In this document: piece by piece, positions 49,452-58,642 of the stretch | Layout of the letters: each line of letters begins with the position of its first letter | Numbering within the stretch: the stretch's first letter is position 1 | From: Achromobacter sp. RTa | Lineage (GTDB): Bacteria > Pseudomonadota > Gammaproteobacteria > Burkholderiales > Burkholderiaceae_B | NCBI RefSeq assembly: GCF_000757485.1 | Contig: NZ_JPYO01000013.1 | Location: 161,802 to 225,801 of the forward strand | DNA length: 64,000 bases | Reading direction: 5' to 3' | Position numbers and translations under genes: made by a program | The notes under the pieces: generated by a model | Seen by the model: only the letters and a program-made list of their open reading frames with translations | What the model was told of the DNA's origin: nothing | Database searches by the model: none

Positions 49452-52302
49452 CGTGCTCTCCCTGCCCCTGGGCCGCCGTGTTTTCATTCGTGGAAAAAGC
49501 CGTCACTACCCGCTCCATGCGCATAAAGCGCGATCCCTTTACCAATACGCAGGACGGGCGCAGGCCGCGCAAGGCGGCAACGACTTCGTCTACCGATGCG
49601 CAGGCGTGCGCCCCCACACCGAATGCGGCCGATGCCGCCCGGCTGGCTTCGCCTAGCGTGATGAGCGCGTCGAGCCCTTGCTCGCGCGCGTAATTCCCCA
49701 CCTCTACATGCATGGCGGGGCCGTTGTCCCCGACCTCGCCCATGTCGCCCAGTACGAGGACACGCGTGCCGGCAATGCGCGCCAGCACGTCGATGGCCAC
49801 GCGAACCGAGTCGGGGTTCGCATTGTAGGTGTCGTCGATGAGCAACGTACCGTCACTCATTTTCTTGTGCTGCATGCGGCCCGCGACCGGACTGAAACCG
49901 GCCAGCGCGCGCACCGCGCTTTCCAGCGGCGCCCCTGCGGCGATGGCGCTGGCGATGGCCGCCAAGGCATTGCGCAGGTTGTGCAGGCCGGGCACCGGCA
50001 GCGCCAGGTCGGCGGTGCCGACCGGCGTCACCACGCGGCAGCGCGTTGCATGCACGTCGGCCAGGATCTGCTCCGCGTACACGTCCAGGCCCGGTTGCAG
50101 GCCAAAACGCAGCACGCGGCGCGGCTCGGCCAGGGCGTCCCAGATTTTCGAATACGGTTCATCGCCCGGATAGACGGCGACGCCATCCTCGGGCAGCGCG
50201 GCGATGGCGGCGCCGTTCTCGTGCGCAACCGCCTCCACGCTGTGCATGAATTCCTGGTGCTCGCGCTGGGCGTTCGTCACCAGCGCCACCGTGGGCGCCG
50301 CCATGGCCGCCAATTGCGCGATTTCGCCGGGATGGTTCATGCCCAGCTCGAACACCGCCGCGCGGTGCTCGGGACGCAGGCGCAGCAGCGTCAGCGGCAC
50401 GCCGATATCGTTGTTCAGGTTGCCGGCGGTGGCCAGGCGGCCCGCCTCGCCACGCCAATCGGCCAGCATGGCCGAGATCATTTCCTTGGTCGTGGTCTTG
50501 CCGTTGCTGCCGGTCACCGCGACGACGGGCAGGGAAAACCGCGCGCGCCAGGCCGAACCGATGCGCATCAGCGCCACGCGGGTGTCGCCCAGCACCAGTT
50601 GCGGCAGGCGGGAGTCGGACACGGCATGCGCCACCACGGCCGCGCACGCGCCGCGTTCCTCGGCCTGGTCCAGATAGTCGTGCGCGTCGAAATTCTCGCC
50701 CACCAGCGCCACGAACAGTTCGCCCTCGCCGATGCGGCGCGTGTCCGTGGACACGCCCTTGACCTGCGGCAACAGCATGGCCAGGCGCGCCCATTCGCGA
50801 TCGTCGAAGGGCAGTTTCTCGCCCCCGATGTCCTGGTAGGTTTCATGCCCTTTGCCGGCCAGCAGCACCACGTCTTCGGGCGAAGACGCCCAGATGGTCT
50901 GCATGATGGCGCGCGCGCGATCCACCTGCACGTCGGCATGCGCCGCCTCGGGGATGCCGGCAAGAATCTGCTGGACGATGGCTTCGGGCGATTCGGTGCG
51001 CGGATTGTCGCTGGACACGACCACGTGGTCGGCCAGGTCGGCGGCGATGCGTCCCATCTCGGGGCGCTTGCCCGGATCCCGCTCGCCACCGCAGCCGAAC
51101 AGGCAGACCAGACGGCCCGAACGCGCCACGGCGACGGCGCGCAAGGCGGCCAGCGCCCGCGACAGCGCGTCTGGAGTATGGGCGTAGTCCACCACTACCA
51201 GCGGACCGCGGCCGGTGCCGGCCTGGGCGCCGCTGGAGCCAAGCGGCTCCACGGTCTGCAGGCGGCCATCGACCGGGTCGGTCGCCGCCAGCTCGCGCGC
51301 GATCTGCGCGAACGGCAGGCCAAGCTGATACAGCACACCCGCGACAAGCAGCAGGTTCGAGACATTGTGCGCGCCGAGCAGGCGCGTCACGATCTGGGCT
51401 TCGCCGTGCGGCGACACCAGCGTGAAGATCTGGCCCTGGGACGTGGCCTGCAGATCGCGCGCGCGCATCGCGGCGGGAATCTCGGACGCATCGCTCAGGC
51501 TGTAGCCCATCGCCATGTCAGCGGGCAGGCTCGCGATCAAGCGGCGCCCGGCCTCGTCGTCTGCGTTGACCACGGCGGCCGTCAGGCCCGGCCAGCGGAA
51601 CAGGCGCGCCTTGGCCGCTTCGTACCGCTCCATCGTGCCGTGATAGTCGAGGTGGTCGCGGGTCAGGTTGGTGTACGCCGCGAGCGCAACCCGCACTCCG
51701 TCCATCCGGCCCTGTTCGATGCCGATCGACGATGCCTCCATCGCGACGGCTTTCGCCCCCGCGTCGCGCATCGCGGCCAGCGTGCGGTGCACGGTCAGCA
51801 CATCGGGCGTCGTCAGGTCGCCGCCCAGCGTGCGGCCGTCGGGCAGCACCGCGCCCAGGGTGCCGATGGTGCCGCAGGGCTTGTCATTGCGGCTCAGCGC
51901 GTGGGCGATCCACTGCACCGACGACGTCTTGCCGTTGGTGCCCGTCACGGCCACCACGGCCAGCGCGGCGGACGGCCGGCCATACCAGGTGTCGCCCAGC
52001 TCGCCCAGCAGGGCGCGCAAACCGGTCACCGGCAGCATCTGGGCCTGCGCTGCCGAAGCCTCGATGGCCTCGCTGGCGGGCGCTTCGAACAGTACCGCGC
52101 TGGCGCCCAGCGCCAACGCCTTCTCTATATAGAGGCGCCCATCGCTGGACAGGCCCGGGCAGGCGACGAACACGTCGCCAGGCTCGATCTCGCGGGAGTC
52201 CAGCTTGAGATGCGCCGTCAACGAAACGCGCGCATGCAACCACGCCACGATCTCGGCAACCGTGGCGACGGGGGAAGAAGTATGGAAGCCTTTGGCGTTC
52301 AT
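49441..52302 (-). CDS. murE-murF: MurE-MurF fusion: meso-DAP-adding and D-Ala-D-Ala-adding ligase
   Basis: 953 aa in one uninterrupted frame from ATG 52302 ([20 protein letters not shown]); the frame upstream is not homologous. The N-terminal part (about 1-490) is Mur[23 protein letters not shown] loop [18 protein letters not shown], and [10 protein letters not shown], the DNPR motif of DAP-specific MurE. The C-terminal part (about 500-953) is Mur[24 protein letters not shown] loop [18 protein letters not shown], and [10 protein letters not shown]. The linker [17 protein letters not shown] joins them without a stop. The fusion is known in Bordetella; both active sites look intact. Substrate handover from MurE to MurF is an attractive inference. 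Confidence 0.96.
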   Translation of the reverse strand: MNAKGFHTSSPVATVAEIVAWLHARVSLTAHLKLDSREIEPGDVFVACPGLSSDGRLYIEKALALGASAVLFEAPASEAIEASAAQAQMLPVTGLRALLGELGDTWYGRPSAALAVVAVTGTNGKTSSVQWIAHALSRNDKPCGTIGTLGAVLPDGRTLGGDLTTPDVLTVHRTLAAMRDAGAKAVAMEASSIGIEQGRMDGVRVALAAYTNLTRDHLDYHGTMERYEAAKARLFRWPGLTAAVVNADDEAGRRLIASLPADMAMGYSLSDASEIPAAMRARDLQATSQGQIFTLVSPHGEAQIVTRLLGAHNVSNLLLVAGVLYQLGLPFAQIARELAATDPVDGRLQTVEPLGSSGAQAGTGRGPLVVVDYAHTPDALSRALAALRAVAVARSGRLVCLFGCGGERDPGKRPEMGRIAADLADHVVVSSDNPRTESPEAIVQQILAGIPEAAHADVQVDRARAIMQTIWASSPEDVVLLAGKGHETYQDIGGEKLPFDDREWARLAMLLPQVKGVSTDTRRIGEGELFVALVGENFDAHDYLDQAEERGACAAVVAHAVSDSRLPQLVLGDTRVALMRIGSAWRARFSLPVVAVTGSNGKTTTKEMISAMLADWRGEAGRLATAGNLNNDIGVPLTLLRLRPEHRAAVFELGMNHPGEIAQLAAMAAPTVALVTNAQREHQEFMHSVEAVAHENGAAIAALPEDGVAVYPGDEPYSKIWDALAEPRRVLRFGLQPGLDVYAEQILADVHATRCRVVTPVGTADLALPVPGLHNLRNALAAIASAIAAGAPLESAVRALAGFSPVAGRMQHKKMSDGTLLIDDTYNANPDSVRVAIDVLARIAGTRVLVLGDMGEVGDNGPAMHVEVGNYAREQGLDALITLGEASRAASAAFGVGAHACASVDEVVAALRGLRPSCVLVKGSRFMRMERVVTAFSTNENTAAQGQGEHDAA

Positions 52303-54029
52303 CTGCCTGGCTCCTTGAGACCAGCAACAATAGTGGATTCGAAGGGTGCGTCCGGACGCACCCCCATCAACCGCAGGCTGCCGCCCACGATCTGGGAGAA
52401 CACGGGCGCGGCGATCGCGCCGCCGTAATAACCGCCCACCGTCGGCTCGTCGATGGACACGGCCACCACGATCTTCGGATCGGACACCGGCGCAAAGCCC
52501 ACGTACGAGCTCCGGTAGCGCTGCGTGCTGTACTTGCCGTCGACAATCTTGCGCGCGGTGCCGCTCTTGCCGGCCACGCGGTAACCCTGCACCTGGGCGG
52601 CCTTGGTGCCTTCGGGACCGGCGGCGGCCTCCAGCATGCCTCGCACCAGCTCGGTGGTCCTCGGCGTATAGATCTTGACGCTGGTCGGGTCGCTGTCGCG
52701 CTTGACCAGTGTCAGCGACACCATGTCGCCGTTGCGGGCGAAGACGGTATAGGCGCGCGCCACCTGCAGCAGCGACACCGACAGGCCGTAGCCATAGGCC
52801 ATCGTGGCCTTTTCGATCAGGCGCCAGCGATCCCAGGGACGCAGGCGGCCGGGCGCCGCGCCGGGAAATCCAACTTGGGGCGCCTGGCCCAGGCCCAGTT
52901 CCGTGAAGCGGTCCCACATTTCGCGGGCTTCCAGCTTCTCCGAGATCATCGTCATGCCGATGTTGCTGGACTTGCGCAGCACGCCAGCCACGTCCAGCGT
53001 GCCGTTGCGGCTCACGTCGCTGATCGTGCTGCCCTGGTACTGGAAGCGGCCATTGCCGGTTTCGAACAGGGTCTTCGTGCTGATGCGGCCCAGGTCCAGC
53101 GCCAGCGCGGCGGTGAACGGCTTCATGATCGAGCCGGGCTCGAACGTGTCGGTGATCGCCTGGTTGCGCAGATTGGCGCCGTGAAAGGTCTCGCGCTTGT
53201 TGGGATCGAAAGTGGGGACGTTGGCCAGGGCCAGAATCTCGCCCGTATGCACGTCCACGACCACGGCGGTCGCGCCCTTGGCCTGGTGCTTGTCCATGGC
53301 GTCCTTCAACGCCTTGAACACCAGGTACTGCAAGCGCGTGTCGATCGACAGGCGCAGGTCGCGGCCGTCGACGGGCAAGGTCACGGCCTGCACGTCCTCG
53401 ATCACGCGGCCCAGCCGGTCCTTGATGACACGGCGGCTGCCCGGGCGGCCCGAAAGCTGCTGGTTGAACGTCAGTTCGACGCCCTCCTGCCCCTGATCCT
53501 CGACGCTGTTGAAGCCCACCACGTGGGCCATCACGTCGCCGTCCGGGTAGTAGCGGCGGGTCTCGGGCTGTTGGTGCACGCCAGGCATGCCCAACTGCTT
53601 GATCTTGTCGGCCACGTCCATGGCGACCTGGCGCTTCAGGTAGACGAAATTCTTGTCTTCGTCGACGAGGCGATGGCGCAGGTCGGCCACCGGCGTATCC
53701 AGCAGCTTCGCCAAGGCATCCAGCTGGGCCGGAGTGGCCTGCTTGGTGTCTTCGGGAATCGCCCAGATTGCGCGCGCGGGCACGCTCGAGGCCAGCACCG
53801 CGCCATTGCGGTCCATGATCTTGCCGCGCGTGGCGGCCAGGGTCAGCGTGCGCTCATAGCGCCGCTCGCCCTGCTGCTGCAGGAATTCGGTCGACAGCCC
53901 CTGCAGGAACAGCGCTCGGCCGGCCAGCACGGTAAACCCGCCGAACAGCAGGATCAGCACCAGGCGCGCGCGCCACGTGGGCAATTGCCCTCGCAGCACG
54001 GGGTTGTCGAAGAAAGGAACGCGTTTCAT
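52299..54029 (-). CDS. ftsI: Septal transpeptidase FtsI (PBP3)
   Basis: 576 aa. Short cytoplasmic start and one transmembrane helix (about 18-40), the pedestal domain, then the transpeptidase domain with PGSIMKPF (nucleophile Ser), KSSNIGM and GKSGTAR. TRGKIMDRNG near residue 70 marks the class B pedestal. It cross-links septal peptidoglycan together with FtsW. Start overlaps the ftsL stop by 4 nt. Confidence 0.98.
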   Translation of the reverse strand: MKRVPFFDNPVLRGQLPTWRARLVLILLFGGFTVLAGRALFLQGLSTEFLQQQGERRYERTLTLAATRGKIMDRNGAVLASSVPARAIWAIPEDTKQATPAQLDALAKLLDTPVADLRHRLVDEDKNFVYLKRQVAMDVADKIKQLGMPGVHQQPETRRYYPDGDVMAHVVGFNSVEDQGQEGVELTFNQQLSGRPGSRRVIKDRLGRVIEDVQAVTLPVDGRDLRLSIDTRLQYLVFKALKDAMDKHQAKGATAVVVDVHTGEILALANVPTFDPNKRETFHGANLRNQAITDTFEPGSIMKPFTAALALDLGRISTKTLFETGNGRFQYQGSTISDVSRNGTLDVAGVLRKSSNIGMTMISEKLEAREMWDRFTELGLGQAPQVGFPGAAPGRLRPWDRWRLIEKATMAYGYGLSVSLLQVARAYTVFARNGDMVSLTLVKRDSDPTSVKIYTPRTTELVRGMLEAAAGPEGTKAAQVQGYRVAGKSGTARKIVDGKYSTQRYRSSYVGFAPVSDPKIVVAVSIDEPTVGGYYGGAIAAPVFSQIVGGSLRLMGVRPDAPFESTIVAGLKEPGR

Positions 54030-54316
54030 TGCGCGCCTCCGTTGGCGGAGACGGGCGCCTGATTCATATACAGCGTGCGGTCCGGAACGATGGAGATCAT
54101 CTTTAGGCCGTCACGCGCGATGGCGTCCACCCGCGCGTTGCGGGCGAGTTCGGCGCGGTCGAGCTGCAAGCGCCGCCAATTGGTTTCCAGGTCGCGCGCC
54201 TGGGCCTGATCGCGTCCCAGCTCGACGAAGAGCTGGCGCGACTGATACCGGCTGGTGACCAGGGAAATGGCCGACAGCATCAGCAAAGCCGCAACGATCA
54301 GATTGACGCGACCCAT
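54026..54316 (-). CDS. ftsL: Cell division protein FtsL
   Basis: 96 aa from ATG 54316 ([20 protein letters not shown]). One transmembrane helix (about 5-25), then a coiled-coil heptad region (RDQAQARDLETNWRRLQLDRAELARN). Its ATG shares one base with the rsmH TGA (TGATG), typical of this junction. FtsL forms the FtsQLB complex that activates FtsWI. Confidence 0.93.
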   Translation of the reverse strand: MGRVNLIVAALLMLSAISLVTSRYQSRQLFVELGRDQAQARDLETNWRRLQLDRAELARNARVDAIARDGLKMISIVPDRTLYMNQAPVSANGGAQ

Positions 54317-55413
54317 CAGCGGCGCCCTCCCTTGCCGCCGCGCCGGGGCGGCGGAGCCAGGTCGCTGCCGGGCAGGGAACCGATCTTCACGAACGCAAAG
54401 CCGCCCTCGGCGGGCAGCGGGGTTTCCGTGCGTTCGGCAACGCGCAGGATGGCGGAACGGGCGCGGGCATTCGACGAGACTTCTTCGTCTTCGGCCACCA
54501 CGCGCCCGAGGGAACGCAGCACGGGCTGGGGCATTTCGCTTTCGCGCAGAGGCAGGCGCGCGTGCGCCGCAGCCGGACGAGCCGCCGCCGCGATGCACTG
54601 CTTGACCATGCGGTCCTCAAGCGAATGAAAGCTGATCACCGCTAATCTCCCCCCCGGAGCCAGCAGGTCTAGAGCTGCCGCGAGGGTGCGCGCGAGCTCT
54701 TCGAGTTCCCGATTGATGTAAATCCGTAAAGCTTGAAAGGTGCGTGTGGCCGGATGCTGCCCCTTTTCGCGCGTGCGGACGGCGCTGGCGACGCACTCGG
54801 CAAGCTCGAGCGTGGTGCGCAGCGGCCTTGTTGCGCGGCGAGCAGCAATCGCCTTTGCAACCTGAAAAGCAAACCGTTCTTCGCCATAATCCGCTATGAC
54901 CTCCCGCATCTCATCCACACTGGCTTGCGCCAGCCAATCCGCCACCGTGGGACCACGAGTGGTGTCCATCCGCATGTCGAGCGGGCCGTCTCGCATGAAC
55001 GAGAAACCGCGCTCGGCATCATCGATCTGAGGCGACGAAACGCCCAGATCCAGCATCACGCCATCGACCTTGCCGATGCCGAGCTGCTCCAACTCTTCGG
55101 CCATGGTGGCAAAGCCCCCATGCACCACGGTGACCCTCGGGTCCGCTGCCGCCAACGCATTGGCCACCGCGATCGCCTCCGGATCCTTGTCGAACACAAC
55201 CAGCCGCGCGCCCGGGCCCAGACGGCCAAGCAGCTCGCGGCTGTGCCCGCCACGCCCGAAGGTGCCGTCGACGAAGACGCCGCTCTCCGCTCGCGTAGCC
55301 GCAGCCGGCCCGCCTTGCTCTTGCGACCGTGCCGCGCCCTTGCCGCCGAATCCGGCCAGCAGTAACGCGTCCACCGTCGGCTCCAGCAAGACGGGCCGAT
55401 GTTCGAATTCCAT
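54316..55413 (-). CDS. rsmH: 16S rRNA m4C1402 methyltransferase
   Basis: 365 aa. MraW family: [36 protein letters not shown] (SAM site), [31 protein letters not shown] and [14 protein letters not shown]. It N4-methylates C1402 of 16S rRNA. A Ser/Gln-rich insertion ([20 protein letters not shown]) after the start is longer than in E. coli. Follows mraZ by 7 bp; ATG 55413. Confidence 0.97.
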   Translation of the reverse strand: MEFEHRPVLLEPTVDALLLAGFGGKGAARSQEQGGPAAATRAESGVFVDGTFGRGGHSRELLGRLGPGARLVVFDKDPEAIAVANALAAADPRVTVVHGGFATMAEELEQLGIGKVDGVMLDLGVSSPQIDDAERGFSFMRDGPLDMRMDTTRGPTVADWLAQASVDEMREVIADYGEERFAFQVAKAIAARRATRPLRTTLELAECVASAVRTREKGQHPATRTFQALRIYINRELEELARTLAAALDLLAPGGRLAVISFHSLEDRMVKQCIAAAARPAAAHARLPLRESEMPQPVLRSLGRVVAEDEEVSSNARARSAILRVAERTETPLPAEGGFAFVKIGSLPGSDLAPPPRRGGKGGRR

Positions 55414-55420
55414 AACTTTT

Positions 55421-55852
55421 TCAGAACGAAAACTGATTCAACACATCCGGCATACCCTTGGCCAGGTCCTCAGCCTCGCGGCTGGCCAGGGTAGCGGCGT
55501 CCCACAGCTCGAAGTGCGCGCCCAAACCGAGCAGCATCACATCGCGCGTCATACCGGAAGCGTTGCGCAGTTCAGGAGCGATCAGGACGCGGCCGGAGCC
55601 GTCCAGTTCCACGTCCTGAGCGTTGCCCAGCAACAGCCGCTGCAACGCGCGGGCCGACATGGGAAAAGCGGCGATCTGTTCGCGCTTCTTTTCCCACTCG
55701 GGCCGCGGGTAGACCAGCAAGCAGCCGTCAGGGTGGCGAGTCAGGGTCAGCCGACCATCGGCCTGCGACATGAGCGCGTCACGATGCCGGGTCGGAATCG
55801 AGATCCGTCCCTTGGCATCCAGCGTGAGCGCGCTGCTTCCCTGAAACACCAC
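55421..55852 (-). CDS. mraZ: Transcriptional regulator MraZ
   Basis: 143 aa from a GTG at 55852 ([20 protein letters not shown]); a GTG seven codons upstream opens the same frame, but the chosen start fits the family N-terminus and has a GGGG stretch before it. Two AbrB-like repeats with DAKGRISIP and [13 protein letters not shown]. MraZ binds its own operator repeats (at 55858-55892) and represses or modulates the dcw promoter. First gene of the cluster. Confidence 0.95.
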   Translation of the reverse strand: MVFQGSSALTLDAKGRISIPTRHRDALMSQADGRLTLTRHPDGCLLVYPRPEWEKKREQIAAFPMSARALQRLLLGNAQDVELDGSGRVLIAPELRNASGMTRDVMLLGLGAHFELWDAATLASREAEDLAKGMPDVLNQFSF

Positions 55853-55857
55853 TTTTA

Positions 55858-55892
55858 CCCCACTTAATTGCACAATTTCCTACTATTTCCCA
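55858..55892 (-). promoter_or_regulatory. MraZ-box operator repeats
   Basis: Read on the minus strand just before mraZ: TGGGA (55892-55888), TAGGA (55882-55878), TGCAA (55872-55868) and TGGGG (55862-55858), each start 10 bp apart. This period and TGGG core match the repeated MraZ-binding sites of other bacteria; two of four units are good matches, two degenerate. Confidence 0.75.
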
Positions 55893-55920
55893 CTCTACGG
55901 TATGGGACAGGGGCGGTCAA
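55892..55920 (-). promoter_or_regulatory. Sigma70-like promoter of the dcw cluster
   Basis: Minus strand TTGACC (55920-55915), 17-nt spacer, then TAGAGT (55897-55892). The first MraZ unit begins exactly at the end of the -10 element, so bound MraZ would block or alter initiation. Confidence 0.7.
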
Positions 55921-55978
55921 GCGCGTGGTTGCAATTTTTTCAATCACAACAAGGACTTAGATCAATATGTAAATCCGC

Positions 55979-56011
55979 AAAAACAAAAACCTCCCAATAA
56001 ATCAGGAGGTT
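55979..56011 (-). terminator. Intrinsic terminator upstream of the mraZ promoter
   Basis: AACCTCC (55988-55994) pairs with GGAGGTT (56005-56011); on the minus strand the second arm continues into TTTTTGTTTTTG. It would end a transcript entering from the rnpB side before the mraZ promoter. Confidence 0.8.
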
Positions 56012-56091
56012 GCGACATTATCTAAAAGTCCTTCTTCAGAAGTGGCGCCTAACAATGACTTTGCATTGTTTTACGATCGGTCGTTTGCGCC
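55979..56091 (-). ncRNA. Candidate structured small RNA between rnpB and mraZ
   Basis: On the minus strand a three-way junction can form: GGCGC (56091-56087) closes with GCGCC (56048-56044), enclosing a small hairpin (ACGA/TCGT, loop CCGA, 56084-56073) and a perfect 7-bp hairpin (AACAATG/CATTGTT, 56070-56051). A further hairpin (CTTC/GAAG, 56042-56031) and the intrinsic terminator at 56011-55979 follow. No open reading frame of note. I find no clear promoter just upstream, so it could be a processed product of read-through from rnpB. No known family recognised. Confidence 0.4.
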
Positions 56092-56133
56092 TATTGGCGA
56101 GGCTTCCCGGCGAGCTCAGCGCCCACAACCGCC

Positions 56134-56166
56134 AAAAAAAGGGCGCGACCCGATCCGCGCGGCGCC
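56134..56166 (-). terminator. Terminator downstream of rnpB
   Basis: GC-rich stem (GGCGC at 56166-56162 region with GCGCC at 56146-56142 on the minus strand) running into a T7 tract (56140-56134). About 40 nt past the RNase P RNA 3' end. Confidence 0.7.
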
Positions 56167-56204
56167 GGAGACCGCCCGGCGGCCGCTGGTTTTGAGAATG
56201 AGTT

Positions 56205-56610
56205 GCAAGACGGATCTATAGGCCGGATTCTGTACACCAGGTTTCCCTGGCGGACGATCATTCCTCTGCGCTGACCATTGCTGGCCCGCTGTAGCCATCT
56301 ACCCGCATGCTTGGACGGAGCCGCCCTTCGCGGCCCGAAGACCGCACGCATGCCTATTTGATGTTGCTCCGGATAGAGGTTGCCGCGTTTCACCCTGCGA
56401 TGCCGCCGCCCGTTGCCGGACGGCGCGATACGGAGATGGCCGTATCTGTGCGCGCGATGCGCGCCCACCCCGCAGACTCGTCTCTGTGGCCCTATTCCTC
56501 AACCGCCCCCGAAGACGCGGCCGGACGGCCGTTAGCCGTTACCCTGCCCTGTGGAGTCCGGACCTTCCTCGATGGATTCGCATCCACCGCGATCGCCCGA
56601 CCCGCCTTGC
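56205..56610 (-). ncRNA. rnpB: RNase P RNA (catalytic RNA, type A)
   Basis: Minus strand. The 5' end GCAAGGCGGGTC (56610-56599) and 3' end GATCCGTCTTGC (56216-56205) pair over 12 bp as helix P1. Between them lie the universal core GAGGAAGGTCCGGACTCC, CAGGGTAACGGCTAACGG and the 3' ACAGAATCCGGCC. Length about 406 nt. It is the ribozyme of tRNA 5' maturation. Confidence 0.95.
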
Positions 56611-56617
56611 GGTTCGT

Positions 56618-56623
56618 ATTCTA
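56618..56623 (-). promoter_or_regulatory. -10 element of rnpB
   Basis: TAGAAT (minus strand) ends 7 nt before the first base of P1, the correct spacing for a start at 56610. The -35 region is poorly conserved; it lies next to the G10 tract. Confidence 0.6.
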
Positions 56624-56650
56624 GTACAGGTGGCGGCTCCGTCCCCGAAG

Positions 56651-56660
56651 CCCCCCCCCC
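56651..56660. other. C10 homopolymer in the rnpB-uup divergent promoter region
   Basis: Ten consecutive C on the plus strand, followed by a GCGGAC/GTCCGC dyad. It lies about 30 bp upstream of the rnpB -10 and 85 bp before the uup ATG. Tracts like this are prone to slipped-strand length change. Confidence 0.6.
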
Positions 56661-56744
56661 GCGGACCGTCCGCGCCAAACGGTCCGGCGCGTTCCTGCGA
56701 CAATACGCCTTGATTCGCACAGACGCAGACGCTACCCCCATTAC

Positions 56745-58571
56745 ATGGCCCTCGCTACTCTCATCACTCTTACCGACATCCAGCTGGCCTACGGCCACCA
56801 CCCGTTGCTGGACCACGCCGATTTCGCCATCCAGGCGGGCGAGCGCATCGGCCTCATCGGCCGCAACGGCGCCGGCAAGTCCTCCCTGCTGAGACTGCTG
56901 GATGGCAGGACCCTGCCCGACGACGGCGACATCGCGCGCAGCTCCGGCTTGCGCGTGGCCACCGTCGAACAAGAGCCCGAGCTCGACGAGAACGCCACCG
57001 TATTCGATGTGGTCTGCAACGTGGAAGGCGACCACGAAGACTGGCAGCGCCCGTCGCGCGTGCGCGCCGTGCTCGAAAAGCTCGGCCTGCCCGCCGACGT
57101 GCAGATCGCCGGCCTGTCCGGCGGTACGCGCAAGCGCGTCGCGCTGGCCCGCGCGCTGGTCGACGAACCTGACCTGCTGCTGCTGGACGAACCCACCAAC
57201 CACCTCGACTTCGAAGGCATCGCCTGGCTGGAAGACATGTTGCGCGGCTGGAAAGGCGCCGCGGTCATCATCACCCACGACCGCCGCTTCCTGGACGCCA
57301 TCGCCACGCGCATCGTCGAACTCGACCGCGGGCGGCTGCTGAGCTTTCCCGGCAACTTCTCGCAATGGCAGGAACGCAAGGCCCAATGGCTGGAATCCGA
57401 ACGGCTTGAGCAGGCCCGCTTCGACAAGCTGCTGGCGCAGGAAGAAGTCTGGATACGCAAGGGCGTCGAAGCGCGCCGCACTCGCAACGAAGGCCGCGTG
57501 CGCCGCCTGGAGCGGTTGCGCGTCGAACGCGCCGAACGCCGCGAACGCGTCGGCGATGTTTCGCTGGCGCTGGCCGAAGGCCAGCGCTCGGGCAAGCTCG
57601 TGGCAGAGCTCGAGCACGTGGTCAAAGCCTTTGGCGAGAAGATCGTGGTGGACGACTACTCCACCACCATCCTGCGCGGCGACCGCATCGGCATCATCGG
57701 CCCCAATGGCGCCGGCAAGACCACCCTGCTCAAGCTGATCCTGGGCGAAATGCAGCCCGACAGCGGCGCCACGCGGATGGGCACCAACGTGTCGGTCGCC
57801 TATTTCGACCAGATGCGCGCGCAGCTGGACGAGAACGCCACGCTCGTCGACATCATCAGCCCGGGCAGCGAATGGGTCGAAATCGGCGGCACCCGCAAGC
57901 ACGTGATGAGCTATCTGGGCGATTTCCTGTTCTCGCCGGCGCGCGCGGGCTCGCCCGTGCGCAGCCTGTCGGGCGGGGAGCGCGCCCGTCTGCTGCTGGC
58001 CCGCCTGTTCGCCCGCCCCGCCAACGTGCTGGTCCTGGACGAGCCCACCAACGACCTCGATATTGAAACGCTGGAGCTGCTGGAAGAGTTGCTGCAGGAA
58101 TACTCGGGCACCGTGCTGCTCGTCAGCCACGACCGAGCCTTCCTCAACAATGTGGTCACGCAGACCATCGCATACGAAGGCAATGGGCGCTGGCGCGACT
58201 ATGTCGGCGGCTATGACGAATGGGTCGCCCAGCGCCCCGCGCCCGCCGCTCCCGCCGAAGACGCCGGCGCTGCCGCCCGGCCCGCCGATGACAGCGCGGC
58301 TCGCGCCAAGGCCGCCCGCCCCAAACCCGCCCGCTCCGCCAAGATGAACTCCTGGGAGCTGCGCGAACTGGAGGGGCTGCCCGACGCCATCGCCGCGCTG
58401 GAGGCGCAGCAGGCCGAACTGGCTGGAAAGCTCGCGGATGGCAGCCTGTACCGCGACGCGCCGGCCGAGGTCGAGCGCATCAACGGCGAACTGGCCAAGC
58501 TGGAAAGCGAGCTGGAAGAACGGTTCGCCCGCTGGGAACTGCTTGAGGCGCGCCGCGAGGGCACGCTGTGA
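56745..58571 (+). CDS. uup: ABC-F family ATPase Uup
   Basis: 608 aa. Two ABC cassettes (Walker A GLIGRNGAGKSSLLRLL and GIIGPNGAGKTTLLKLI; signatures LSGGTRKRVALARAL and LSGGERARLLLARLF), a linker between them and the Uup C-terminal domain after an Ala/Pro-rich stretch (about 500-545), with a coiled coil (LEAQQAELAGKLADGS). No transmembrane part. Uup acts on ribosomes and branched DNA intermediates. Codes on the opposite strand from rnpB and converges on pyrC. Confidence 0.95.
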   Translation: MALATLITLTDIQLAYGHHPLLDHADFAIQAGERIGLIGRNGAGKSSLLRLLDGRTLPDDGDIARSSGLRVATVEQEPELDENATVFDVVCNVEGDHEDWQRPSRVRAVLEKLGLPADVQIAGLSGGTRKRVALARALVDEPDLLLLDEPTNHLDFEGIAWLEDMLRGWKGAAVIITHDRRFLDAIATRIVELDRGRLLSFPGNFSQWQERKAQWLESERLEQARFDKLLAQEEVWIRKGVEARRTRNEGRVRRLERLRVERAERRERVGDVSLALAEGQRSGKLVAELEHVVKAFGEKIVVDDYSTTILRGDRIGIIGPNGAGKTTLLKLILGEMQPDSGATRMGTNVSVAYFDQMRAQLDENATLVDIISPGSEWVEIGGTRKHVMSYLGDFLFSPARAGSPVRSLSGGERARLLLARLFARPANVLVLDEPTNDLDIETLELLEELLQEYSGTVLLVSHDRAFLNNVVTQTIAYEGNGRWRDYVGGYDEWVAQRPAPAAPAEDAGAAARPADDSAARAKAARPKPARSAKMNSWELRELEGLPDAIAALEAQQAELAGKLADGSLYRDAPAEVERINGELAKLESELEERFARWELLEARREGTL

Positions 58572-58581
58572 TTTAAGGCAG

Positions 58582-58599
58582 CTCTATATACATATAGAG
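58582..58599. promoter_or_regulatory. Perfect AT-rich palindrome after uup
   Basis: CTCTATAT and ATATAGAG (8-bp arms, 2-bp centre) lie 10 bp after the uup stop and just before the shared terminator. AT-rich dyad in a GC-rich setting; role unknown. Confidence 0.4.
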
Positions 58600-58606
58600 G
58601 GGCAAT

Positions 58607-58637
58607 GAAAACGGGCTGTCTTGCGACAGCCCGTTTC
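58607..58637. terminator. Bidirectional terminator between uup and pyrC
   Basis: AAACGGGCTGTC and GACAGCCCGTTT form a 12-bp stem around a 4-nt loop, flanked by T-rich runs on both strands. Serves both convergent genes. Confidence 0.9.
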
Positions 58638-58642
58638 GACAT

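Noticed and set aside
49678..52428. 916-codon plus-strand open frame opposite murE-murF
   Set aside because: Antisense shadow; Arg/His/Gln-rich with no recognisable motif.
56010..56195. 61-codon plus-strand open frame between mraZ and rnpB
   Set aside because: No ribosome site, no similarity pattern, and it crosses the structured minus-strand hairpins and the rnpB terminator.
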